A stretch of 8,269 nt of DNA from Aphodousia faecalis (lineage in GTDB: Bacteria > Pseudomonadota > Gammaproteobacteria > Burkholderiales > Burkholderiaceae_F), in assembly GCA_018712705.1 (NCBI GenBank), contig DVGM01000059.1:1-8269 (forward strand). Direction: 5' to 3'. The notes beneath the pieces were generated by a model. That model did not search any database. It saw only the letters and a program-made list of their open reading frames with translations, and was not told where the DNA came from. Of this stretch, positions 1 through 5,938 are shown one piece after another. The translations under genes were made by a program, and so were the position numbers. Numbering within the stretch: position 1 is the stretch's first letter; each line of letters starts with the position of its first letter.

Positions 1-1
1 T

Positions 2-169
2 TGGATTGAAAAGTCTCGGGAGGGCCTACTTTTAAGCAGCGCTTCGGGAAGCCTCATGTTTATTGAGGTGAGACCTCCTAAATTAGCTTATGCACATTTT
101 CGATTTGGACAGAAGTGGAAAGGAATAAAAAAATCTACAACCCGTGAAAACCGCCAAATAGTTAACTGA
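2..169 (+). CDS. Possible 3' end of a plus-strand gene, cut by the window edge
   Basis: The plus strand is open for 55 codons from base 2 to a TGA at 167-169. The peptide starts WIEKSREGLL and ends RENRQIVN; I do not recognise it. In its favour, the stop lies just before the hairpin at 176-203, and the gene would converge on the secreted-protein gene ending at 219, a usual place for a shared terminator. Against it, 55 open codons at an edge arise by chance fairly often, the peptide has no clear domain, and every confident gene here is on the other strand. A competing minus-strand start (ATG at 57-55, open to the edge) covers part of the same bases, and at most one of the two is likely real. 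Confidence 0.33.
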   Translation, partial: WIEKSREGLLLSSASGSLMFIEVRPPKLAYAHFRFGQKWKGIKKSTTRENRQIVN

Positions 170-175
170 GTTAAA
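161..175. repeat. Palindromic motif GTTAACTSAGTTAAA, copy 1
   Basis: The core TTAACTGAGTTAA (162-174) is a perfect inverted repeat with six-base arms around one central base. It touches the T-tract side of the terminator for the secreted-protein gene. A second copy at 5921-5935 differs only at the central base and also lies beside a terminator. The role is unknown. Confidence 0.5.
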
Positions 176-203
176 ACGGCCGACCTTTAAAAGGGTCGGC
201 CGT
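171..203 (-). terminator. Intrinsic terminator of the secreted-protein gene
   Basis: A perfect ten-pair GC-rich stem (176-185 with 194-203) closes an eight-base loop. Read on the minus strand it starts 15 bases past the stop codon of the gene at 219-1235 and is followed by TTTT then AACTCAGTT. The T tract is short, so termination may be moderate. The plus-strand side is followed by CAATAAAA rather than a T run, so it would work mainly for minus-strand transcripts. Confidence 0.72.
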
Positions 204-218
204 CAATAAAACCAGTCG

Positions 219-1235
219 TTACTTTAGGGCGTTTTTAATACTGTCTGCGGCGACTTTATTGAATCGGTATTGATTATCCGTGAAGGTTCGCTTGGCGTGA
301 AGCACCCGACCGGGCAAAACTTGCGGATGCGGTTTTTTCACTTCAACAAACGCCAAATCCAAAGCACCGTTTTCGCTGGAATGGATGCCGATGTCACGGC
401 GGTCAATGTGTTGAGGGAAGTTAAGGGTTAAAACCTTTGTGCCGTTGATGGTTTGGATTTTGTAGGATCCATTGGCCACCTTGGGACCATCGACTTCGCA
501 GAATACCTTGCCGCGTTTGGCTTCATAAATTTCAATGTTGCCGGTATTGCCTTTGCGATTTGTAAAGCGAATAGCGTAGGGCTGGGAGCCCGAGCGCTTT
601 TCGTATCGCAGGCAATTGGGAATCTTGCCAGAGAAAGCTTTCACAAAACCCTCAACGGTTTTCTGACCGGTAAAAATGTTAACCTCTGGAACAATAACTT
701 CTGTTCGTAGGCTGGTCAGCGTTGGCACATAGGCAACCGAGCCCGCCGGGAATTTAGTCCACGAAGAAACGGAATCGGACAATTTCGTGGATTTACCGTT
801 TTGAAGTTTCAAGTAAGAAGCGATGGACTTATCCGAAACATCATAGGCTTTTAATTCAACAGACAGCCCACTTGATTGACCTTGACGGATAACGTTGACT
901 TTGTTGCCCGCGATAGGACGAACGACATTGGCAACGGATGGTCTTTGCAAAACGCCGTTTCTTACCGTCCAATCTTTACTCACACTATAAGAGAAATAGC
1001 GAGGCGTACCTTTAGAAAATTCACTTATTAAACGGTATTGGGAACCGGTCTTTTTGCCAAGCTTAAAAAAACTGCTGTTTTGATCGTAGAAATGATAAAC
1101 CCCGGTTTGAAAGGCACTCAATGTGCTGATATGGGGCAAGGGTTGGGGTTGGCCGGGTAAATCTGCAGCATAAGCCAGACCGGCGAGCGACAGTCCGAAA
1201 ACGGCGTAGGCACTCAACTTAACAATAGAGGGCAT
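219..1235 (-). CDS. Secreted protein of unknown function (338 aa)
   Basis: I do not recognise the family. Residues 1-23 form a clear Sec signal peptide: Lys6, a hydrophobic core from about 7 to 20, and an AYA site before Ala24, giving a mature periplasmic or secreted protein of about 315 residues. The N-terminal region has no lipobox cysteine, and there is no later membrane segment. The mature part is rich in Ser, Gly, Lys and aromatic residues with alternating hydrophobics, suggesting mostly beta structure. Exactly two cysteines, C208 and C246, lie in IPNCLRYE and KVFCEVDG and could form a disulfide. ATG is the only good start; a weak AGGT lies about nine bases upstream. It has its own promoter (-10 at 1280-1275) and a terminator, so it is probably monocistronic, though read-through from the tRNA is possible. 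Confidence 0.85.
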   Translation of the reverse strand: MPSIVKLSAYAVFGLSLAGLAYAADLPGQPQPLPHISTLSAFQTGVYHFYDQNSSFFKLGKKTGSQYRLISEFSKGTPRYFSYSVSKDWTVRNGVLQRPSVANVVRPIAGNKVNVIRQGQSSGLSVELKAYDVSDKSIASYLKLQNGKSTKLSDSVSSWTKFPAGSVAYVPTLTSLRTEVIVPEVNIFTGQKTVEGFVKAFSGKIPNCLRYEKRSGSQPYAIRFTNRKGNTGNIEIYEAKRGKVFCEVDGPKVANGSYKIQTINGTKVLTLNFPQHIDRRDIGIHSSENGALDLAFVEVKKPHPQVLPGRVLHAKRTFTDNQYRFNKVAADSIKNALK

Positions 1236-1274
1236 AAGAGATCAACCTGAAGAGAGTCATTGAAGAACGCTTTG

Positions 1275-1313
1275 ATTATAGGCAATGACCTTCAGAAAGT
1301 TGTTTCAGAAACA
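1275..1313 (-). promoter_or_regulatory. Promoter of the secreted-protein gene with overlapping inverted repeat
   Basis: A perfect TATAAT -10 box lies at 1280-1275, giving a start near 1268 and a leader of about 33 bases. No good -35 box is present at 16-18 bases; the best match has two of six bases. At that place sits TGTTTCAGAAACA (1301-1313), a perfect 6-1-6 inverted repeat centred about 39 bases upstream of the predicted start. TTCAGAAA occurs twice (1291-1298 and 1304-1311), 13 bases apart. A strong -10, a poor -35 and a dyad here suggest control by a DNA-binding regulator. The regulator is unknown. Confidence 0.5.
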
Positions 1314-1338
1314 CGGGGAATTGTTACCAGAGAGGAGA

Positions 1339-1415
<77 letters not shown>

Positions 1416-1440
1416 TTCCTTTTTTGAGAAAGGAGAGGTG

Positions 1441-1470
1441 ATTTTAAAGCAAAGTTCTGTTTTGTGCGAA
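1441..1470 (-). promoter_or_regulatory. Promoter of the tRNA gene
   Basis: On the minus strand TTCGCA (1470-1465, four of six against TTGACA) is followed by an 18-base spacer and TAAAAT (1446-1441, five of six against TATAAT). Transcription would start near 1434, leaving a leader of about 18 bases before the mature tRNA. This is a prediction by consensus match only. Confidence 0.5.
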
Positions 1471-1514
1471 TAATAAGCTTACTTGTAGCGCTTATTTTGT
1501 TCCTAATATGCTAG

Positions 1515-1693
1515 GCGAGTGGGCAAAGAGCCTCGGTATATCCTGCTATCGGGACTCGCGTACATTTTAAGACAAAACATCATAAGTACTGTTATTGCGC
1601 AAAGTGACATCGGTATTGCGAACACCAAGAGCTATATGATGGGGAGGCGACTTCATTGTTTTAGAGTGAATTTATCGTCCCTCCCCGTTCTTT
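1515..1693 (+). other. Structured intergenic region, possible plus-strand small RNA
   Basis: The 297-bp gap between the tRNA and the hydrolase gene holds no convincing ORF but is rich in dyads. A weak plus-strand promoter can be drawn (TTGTAG near 1484, an 18-base spacer, TATGCT near 1508). After it come a hairpin with arms GCGAGT (1515-1520) and ACTCGC (1554-1559), a repeated TATTGCG (1593-1599 and 1614-1620, 21 bases apart), and a terminator-like hairpin at 1641-1686 with TTCTTT after it on the plus strand. Together these outline a transcript of about 175 bases convergent with the hydrolase gene. No known RNA family was recognised, so this is a candidate only. Confidence 0.25.
1641..1693 (+). 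terminator. Hairpin with plus-strand T tract
   Basis: GGGGAGG (1641-1647) pairs perfectly with CCTCCCC (1680-1686). After a one-base bulge GAC pairs with GTC, and TTCA with TGAA further in. On the plus strand the stem is followed by GTTCTTT, a fair T tract. On the minus strand it is followed by ATCATATAG, which lacks one, so it suits a plus-strand transcript better than the hydrolase gene that ends at 1713. Confidence 0.42.
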
Positions 1694-1712
1694 AAATCAG
1701 TGATTTCAATGC

Positions 1713-2999
1713 TTAATCGGCTGATTGGTTGATTTTTTCGAGAATCTTGACTAACACACTAAAGCCGACTGGCATACTTTTAACATCATCGGGATCAAAA
1801 TCTGAACGATGTTGACCGTTATGATTGGCTCCGTAGTAGAAGTGGGCGGCTTGTCCGCCGTGCTGTTGGACGCGCGCCATCAAAACAGTCGCATCTTCGC
1901 TACCGCCTTTTTCACTATAGTCACTGACATGATCAGCACCGACAACCTCGGCAGCACACTGTTTAACCAATTCAGATAACTCCGGAGTCGGGTTCATGGT
2001 GAATGCTTCTCCGACCTTTGTTATCTTGTATTGGACATCAAAAGCTTCCGCGTTAGCCTTTACCGCTCGCTCAACCTGAGAGAAGATATATTGGCAGAGT
2101 TCGTTGGTTGAACCGCGTACTTCCATTTGCATGGTCGCGTGCGTTGGTATAACGTTACGCATTTCGCCCGCATTGAGTTTTCCGCAACTCACGGTTGTGA
2201 GACCGTCACCATGTCGCGGAAGACTTCCGATCATCACGGCAGTATGACACGCAGCCATTAAAGCGTTTCGCCCATTTTGGGGATTGGCGACCGAGTGCGC
2301 TGGTTTGCCTTCAAAAGAAACATCGAATTTAATGGTTGCGTTGTAGCCCGGGGAGGTGACAGTGACAAAACCCAAACGGGGGGCGCAGCCGATGTGGCTT
2401 GCAAAAAACATATCAACGTCATCAACAATGCCGCTTTGCGCCATGGCCATCGCGCCTCGCGTACCTTCTTCAGCCGGCTGAAATAAGAGTTTGATCGTAC
2501 CGCACAATTGATCGGCGTGATCAGCAATCCAATGGGCAATGGCCAACCCGACGCCGGCATGGCAGTCGTGACCGCAGGCATGCATGACACCCGTGTATTG
2601 GCTGGCAAAGCCGCATTGGTTGGGCAGATGCTGAGCATCTTGTGTTTCTGACAAGTAAAGCGCGTCAATATCAAAGCGAAGAGCCGTCACGGGGCCCGGC
2701 CGATCCGTTTTCCAAATGCCGACGGCTCCGGTATAGCCTTCGAGACTATCGATTTTTTCTTGAGAGACACCGGCATCCAAGGCACGCTTGATGCCTAACT
2801 GCACTTCGCTGGCGTAGCGGCCCATCACATAATCGGGATTGATAATTTGCTTTCCTTTAAGAACTTCAAAACCAAGTCCCGCCAAGCGATCCACAATAAT
2901 GCTTGTAGTTCTAAATTCTGTCCAACCGGCTTCCGGTTTTTGGTGAAAGGTTCGTCTAAATCGAACCATTTCATCCGTGTATTGTTGGTTAATATCCAT
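1713..2999 (-). CDS. abgA: M20 family amidohydrolase, AbgA-like (p-aminobenzoyl-glutamate hydrolase subunit A)
   Basis: A cytoplasmic metal-dependent amidohydrolase of 428 residues; E. coli AbgA is of similar length. In E. coli, AbgA with AbgB splits p-aminobenzoyl-glutamate, a folate breakdown product. M20D motifs are intact: FHQKPEAGW near 18-26, RFDIDAL at 108-114, HACGHDCHAG at 140-149 (ligands C142 and H144), FQPAEEGTRGA at 173-183 (catalytic E177, ligand E178), HIG at 202-204, PAHS at 233-236 in the lid domain, GGSEDA at 365-370, and a C-terminal H393/H397 region for the last ligand. The insert at about 45-100 and the GSEDATVLMARVQQH stretch are what make me say AbgA rather than a generic aminoacylase. 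AGGAGGGAG lies just upstream of the ATG. No abgB or abgT lies beside it, so the substrate is uncertain; an indole-acetyl- or N-acyl-amino-acid hydrolase is the alternative. Confidence 0.9.
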   Translation of the reverse strand: MDINQQYTDEMVRFRRTFHQKPEAGWTEFRTTSIIVDRLAGLGFEVLKGKQIINPDYVMGRYASEVQLGIKRALDAGVSQEKIDSLEGYTGAVGIWKTDRPGPVTALRFDIDALYLSETQDAQHLPNQCGFASQYTGVMHACGHDCHAGVGLAIAHWIADHADQLCGTIKLLFQPAEEGTRGAMAMAQSGIVDDVDMFFASHIGCAPRLGFVTVTSPGYNATIKFDVSFEGKPAHSVANPQNGRNALMAACHTAVMIGSLPRHGDGLTTVSCGKLNAGEMRNVIPTHATMQMEVRGSTNELCQYIFSQVERAVKANAEAFDVQYKITKVGEAFTMNPTPELSELVKQCAAEVVGADHVSDYSEKGGSEDATVLMARVQQHGGQAAHFYYGANHNGQHRSDFDPDDVKSMPVGFSVLVKILEKINQSAD

Positions 3000-3070
3000 C
3001 GCTCAAATCTCCCTCCTTAGACGACTTGAAAATTAATTTGGATAATTTTAATTTTGAAAAAATTCTTTTG

Positions 3071-3100
3071 ATTGTATTTTGGGTGTTTCCACCATGTCAG
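3071..3100 (-). promoter_or_regulatory. Promoter of the AbgA-like gene
   Basis: CTGACA (3100-3095, five of six) is followed by an 18-base spacer and TACAAT (3076-3071, five of six) on the minus strand. Transcription would start near 3064, giving a leader of about 64 AT-rich bases. The spacer contains GGTG-TTTC-CACC (3082-3093), a small dyad that could be an operator half or chance. A separate promoter here argues that the gene is not simply co-transcribed with dus. Confidence 0.5.
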
Positions 3101-3103
3101 CTA

Positions 3104-3298
3104 TCAGTCAACCTTTTTCTCCCAAGGTTTGTTAATGGGCCGTTTTAAGTGCTTTTGATAAAACGTGTGCTCCATAAAACGAGCACGGAAGAAAAACGAG
3201 TAGCGACGTATACCGCGGATAACTGTGCGCCTTTTTCGTGAGACATGGCATTTTTCGAAATCAAGCGCGAGGCGGCCGAGCAGGAAGCGCCGAAACAC
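3104..3298 (-). CDS. Doubtful 64-aa basic ORF
   Basis: This is the only ORF of any length in the 343-bp gap between the dus stop and the hydrolase start. The peptide is strongly basic and aromatic (FRRFLLGRLAL near the start, KRRTVIRGIRRYSFFFRARF in the middle) and I do not recognise it. The start is GTG without a Shine-Dalgarno sequence, and the frame opens only four codons further upstream. A seven-base inverted repeat, GGCGGCC (3271-3277) with GGCCGCC (3302-3308), spans the start. It could be a small DNA- or membrane-binding protein, a decayed gene remnant, or chance. The rest of the gap, 3000-3103, is an AT-rich leader and the hydrolase promoter. Confidence 0.22.
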   Translation of the reverse strand: MFRRFLLGRLALDFEKCHVSRKRRTVIRGIRRYSFFFRARFMEHTFYQKHLKRPINKPWEKKVD

Positions 3299-3342
3299 AG
3301 AGGCCGCCCGTCACACAGAAATAAAGGAGGTATAACTTGAGG

Positions 3343-4329
3343 CTAAAGGAGCTCTTTTTTCCATCCAAATGAGCTTTCTGTTCTCAAGGGACAGTTCTCG
3401 TATATTTGACGCGTTGCGCTGAGATAGTCATCCATGGTTTTCGCTTTGTAGATGGCTTTTACGGCACGCTCGGCATTATCAAATAAATTGTGCTGAAAGA
3501 ACCAATATTCCTTCATTCGCATTAGAGCATTTTTTACGTTGCCAAAGGCTACGCAATAGCTCTCTAAAAGAGCGTCGTAGTAGGTCTGGATTTCTGACAA
3601 CGTTGCGGCGGCTCCGCCTTTGGCTTTCCGAAAGAGAGAGGGATCGGCCATTAAAGCACGCCCGACCATGATATGAGCAAGCGGGCGGTATTTTGTTTTC
3701 ACTCTTTCGAGGTCAGAAACTGTAATGACGTCGCCGTTGAAGCCAATCGGCATCTTGAAGGAGTGAAAATAGTGCCCGAAGACGTTTTCCCTAATTTCGC
3801 CCTTATAAAAATCGCTTCTCACTCTCGGATGGATGGTGAGAGATTTCATCTGCGGATAATGGTTATAAACATCCGCTAAAAGATCAAATTCTTGTTCATC
3901 TGCCCACCCGATTCGGGTTTTGACAGAAATCCGAATAGGTAAATCCGCAGAGAAAATTTTATCCAGAAAGCGCTGCAATTCAGCGGGTTCTCGAAGAAAA
4001 CCGGATCCTTTTCCTTTGGCGACAACGGTTCCTGCCGGACAACCCAAATTGAGATTGACTTCATCGTAACCCAAGTCGGCGAGAGCCTTGGCGGCCCAGA
4101 CAAAGTCTTCCACCCGTCGGGTGAGAAGTTGAGGGACAGCTTTAATGCCAATGTTGACGTCCGGGGCCAATTCCCGCATTTGACGTTCGGTAAAGCGAGG
4201 CAAAGTGGTGGGGGTGATAAAGGGGAGAAAATAGGCGTCAGCGGCACCGAAAAAGTGAGCATGCACCCTTCGGAATGGAAAGCCTGTGAGGCCTTCCATC
4301 GGGGCAACGACCAACAAGGGATCAGTCAT
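3343..4329 (-). CDS. dus: tRNA-dihydrouridine synthase, Clostridia-like Dus subfamily
   Basis: A flavin enzyme that reduces uridines to dihydrouridine in the D loop of tRNAs. At 328 residues it has usual Dus length. The FMN-binding TIM-barrel motifs are in order: APMEGLTG (9-16), VNLNLGCPAG (91-100) with catalytic C97, SVKTRIG (135-141) with K137, IHPR (166-169) with H167, FNGDV (197-201), and the phosphate-binding MVGRALMADP (221-230). A C-terminal helical tRNA-binding part follows (about 245-328). DusA, DusB and DusC of E. coli carry other residues after the barrel histidine; IHPRVRSDFYK, KAVPQLLT and TVVAKGKGSGF recall Dus proteins I know from Clostridia. Which uridine it modifies is not readable. 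The ATG lies one base after the symporter stop with only a weak ribosome site, so translation is probably coupled to that gene. Confidence 0.93.
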   Translation of the reverse strand: MTDPLLVVAPMEGLTGFPFRRVHAHFFGAADAYFLPFITPTTLPRFTERQMRELAPDVNIGIKAVPQLLTRRVEDFVWAAKALADLGYDEVNLNLGCPAGTVVAKGKGSGFLREPAELQRFLDKIFSADLPIRISVKTRIGWADEQEFDLLADVYNHYPQMKSLTIHPRVRSDFYKGEIRENVFGHYFHSFKMPIGFNGDVITVSDLERVKTKYRPLAHIMVGRALMADPSLFRKAKGGAAATLSEIQTYYDALLESYCVAFGNVKNALMRMKEYWFFQHNLFDNAERAVKAIYKAKTMDDYLSATRQIYENCPLRTESSFGWKKELL

Positions 4330-4330
4330 A

Positions 4331-5698
4331 TCAGTTAAGTCCGGCTTTCTTTAATTTGTTTTCAAAGTCATTGAGCGAAGACCCCACCACTTTATGCAAA
4401 AGCAGCAGTGCAATCACGTTGGGGATCACCATGATACCGTTAAAGAAGTCCGAAAGCGTCCAAACTAAATTGACATGCGTGACGGCGCCTAACACCAAGA
4501 AAGCGCAGACAATCAGACGGTAGACAAAAATTCCGCGGCCATGGAAGAGGTAACGGACGTTTTGCTCACTGAAGAAATACCAGCCGATGATGGTCGAATA
4601 GGCAAAGAAAAAAAGACAGATGGCAACGAAGCCAACACCAGCCCCACCCAAGCCGACGGAATAAGCTTTTTGTGTGAGCTCAATACCGGTGGTGTCAAAA
4701 TCCATAACGCCTGTCACGAGAATGACTAAAACCGTGAAGGTCACGATCAAAACTGTTGTGAAAACACCGAAAATGGCCACGAGCCCTTGTTCGGCCGGAT
4801 GTTCTACTTTGGCAACAGCGTGAGCGTGAGGCGTTGTACCCATACCGGCTTCGTTAGAGAAAAGACCGCGGGCGACGCCGAATTGCATGGCTTTGGCAAC
4901 CGTCAGCCCCAAAGCGCCACCACCCACGGCTTCCGGATTAAAGGCAGCGGTGAAAACCAAATCAAAGGCGGGAATAATCTGATCGTAGTGACAAGCCAAC
5001 ACGTAGCTGCCGCCAATCAAATACAGACCTGCCATGAAAGGAACGAGTTTTTCCGTGACACTGGCTAGACGCCCCATGCCGCCGAACATGACAACGCCGG
5101 ACAAAATGGCTACACCGATGCCGGAAGCCAGAAGCGGGACATCAAAGGCATGGTTGAGCGCTTGAGAGACTGTATTGGATTGCACGAGGCTGCCCATGCA
5201 GCCCATGGTAATGATGGCGACGGCAGAGAAAAAGACAGCCATCGGTTTAAATTTCGGGCCCAAGCCTAAAGACATGTAAAAGGCCGGACCGCCCACAACG
5301 CGGTCATTTTCGCCTGTCACACGATAGATTTGTGCCAATACGGCTTCGGCAAAAATCGTAGCCATGCCGAAAAATGCGGCAACCCATAACCAAAATAGGG
5401 CGCCGGGGCCGCCCGCGACGATGGCGGTGGCGGCGCCTGCCACGTTACCGGTACCCACTTGAGCTGCGACCGCGGTGGCCAAGGCTTGAAAAGAACTCAT
5501 GCCGGTCTGGTCGGCCCGCTTGCCAAAAAGCGTTGCGTTGTTAAATAGAAAACGAAGCGCGGTCGGAAAGAGACGGATTTGCACGAAACGAAGTTTGAAG
5601 GTATAAAAAATACCGGTTCCGCATAAAAGCGGAATCAAAACAAACACGCCCCAAAGGACACTGTTGATATCACCGAATAATTGATTGAGAAAATCCAT
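4331..5698 (-). CDS. AGCS family sodium:alanine/glycine symporter
   Basis: An inner-membrane protein that takes up small neutral amino acids, in this family alanine or glycine, with sodium or protons. The 455 residues fit the family length and contain about ten or eleven hydrophobic helices. Signatures are FQALATAVAAQVGTGNVAG (70-88), the AGCS-specific GGPGALFWLWV (96-106), FGVARGLFSNEAGMGT (273-288) and IGWYFFSEQNVRYLF (371-385), where many relatives have tyrosines and a glycine-glutamate pair. The last 20 residues are a short charged cytoplasmic tail. A Shine-Dalgarno GAGG lies five bases before the ATG. The stop is followed after one base by the dus ATG, so the two form an operon. Substrate choice between alanine and glycine cannot be told from sequence alone. 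Confidence 0.95.
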   Translation of the reverse strand: MDFLNQLFGDINSVLWGVFVLIPLLCGTGIFYTFKLRFVQIRLFPTALRFLFNNATLFGKRADQTGMSSFQALATAVAAQVGTGNVAGAATAIVAGGPGALFWLWVAAFFGMATIFAEAVLAQIYRVTGENDRVVGGPAFYMSLGLGPKFKPMAVFFSAVAIITMGCMGSLVQSNTVSQALNHAFDVPLLASGIGVAILSGVVMFGGMGRLASVTEKLVPFMAGLYLIGGSYVLACHYDQIIPAFDLVFTAAFNPEAVGGGALGLTVAKAMQFGVARGLFSNEAGMGTTPHAHAVAKVEHPAEQGLVAIFGVFTTVLIVTFTVLVILVTGVMDFDTTGIELTQKAYSVGLGGAGVGFVAICLFFFAYSTIIGWYFFSEQNVRYLFHGRGIFVYRLIVCAFLVLGAVTHVNLVWTLSDFFNGIMVIPNVIALLLLHKVVGSSLNDFENKLKKAGLN

Positions 5699-5802
5699 CT
5701 CTACCTCACATTCTCTTTAATGTGCACGGGAAAAAGCAGAAACTTAAAAGCGCACGCGTTGAAATTATTGAGCGCGAAATCGACTTGAACAGTTGGGTTA
5801 AG

Positions 5803-5831
5803 AGAACAAGAAGTTCTGACGCACGAATATA
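5803..5831 (-). promoter_or_regulatory. Candidate promoter region of the symporter-dus operon
   Basis: The 159-bp gap between the leuD terminator and the symporter start must hold the operon promoter. The best -10 is TATATT (5831-5826, five of six); no good -35 lies upstream of it. The start would be near 5819 with a leader of about 120 bases. Immediately downstream is AGAAC-AAGAA-GTTCT (5803-5817), a five-base-arm inverted repeat that could be an operator. Both are weak calls. Confidence 0.25.
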
Positions 5832-5857
5832 ACTACAATGATTTGTCTGATTCTAAC

Positions 5858-5911
5858 AAAGAAAAGCCGCCAGGCTCCTTTTGTTGTAAGCAAAAAGGAG
5901 TACGTGGCGGC
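5858..5911 (-). terminator. Intrinsic terminator of leuCD
   Basis: On the minus strand a hairpin is built from GCCGCC and GGCGGC at its base (5911-5906 and 5871-5866) and, above an internal loop, CTCCTTTTTG with CAAAAGGAG (5900-5891 and 5883-5875) around a seven-base loop. It is followed directly by TTTTCTTTG. It lies 27 bases past the leuD stop and should end the leuCD message before the symporter promoter. Confidence 0.85.
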
Positions 5912-5920
5912 AAAGTTACG

Positions 5921-5935
5921 GTTAACTCAGTTAAA
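5921..5935. repeat. Palindromic motif GTTAACTSAGTTAAA, copy 2
   Basis: The core TTAACTCAGTTAA (5922-5934) is again a perfect inverted repeat, differing from copy 1 (161-175) only at the central base. Here it sits between the leuD stop and the leuCD terminator hairpin. On the minus strand it adds further stop codons downstream of leuD. Confidence 0.5.
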
Positions 5936-5938
5936 TAA

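Noticed and set aside
1..85. Hairpin-rich left edge considered as part of 6S RNA or another stable RNA.
   Set aside because: I could not match the 6S, 4.5S, tmRNA or RNase P core motifs; the segment is too short to decide.
1472..1496. AATAAGC/GCTTATT hairpin considered as a terminator upstream of the tRNA.
   Set aside because: The stem is AT-rich and it overlaps the region just upstream of the tRNA -35 box; neither strand has a convincing T tract.
2258..2674. A 138-codon ORF in another frame of the hydrolase gene.
   Set aside because: It overlaps the HACGHD and EEG active-site region of the true frame.
3271..3308. GGCGGCC/GGCCGCC inverted repeat considered as the dus terminator.
   Set aside because: The loop is 24 bases and no T run follows on the minus strand.
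3324..3372. A perfect AAGGAGGT on the plus strand followed by TTG and an 11-codon ORF.
   Set aside because: The peptide is tiny, starts with TTG, runs antisense into the 3' end of dus and has no promoter that I can see. A chance ribosome site is more likely.
3876..4307. A 143-codon minus-strand ORF in another frame of dus.
   Set aside because: It overlaps the conserved Dus motifs, which are in the other frame; it is a shadow of that gene.
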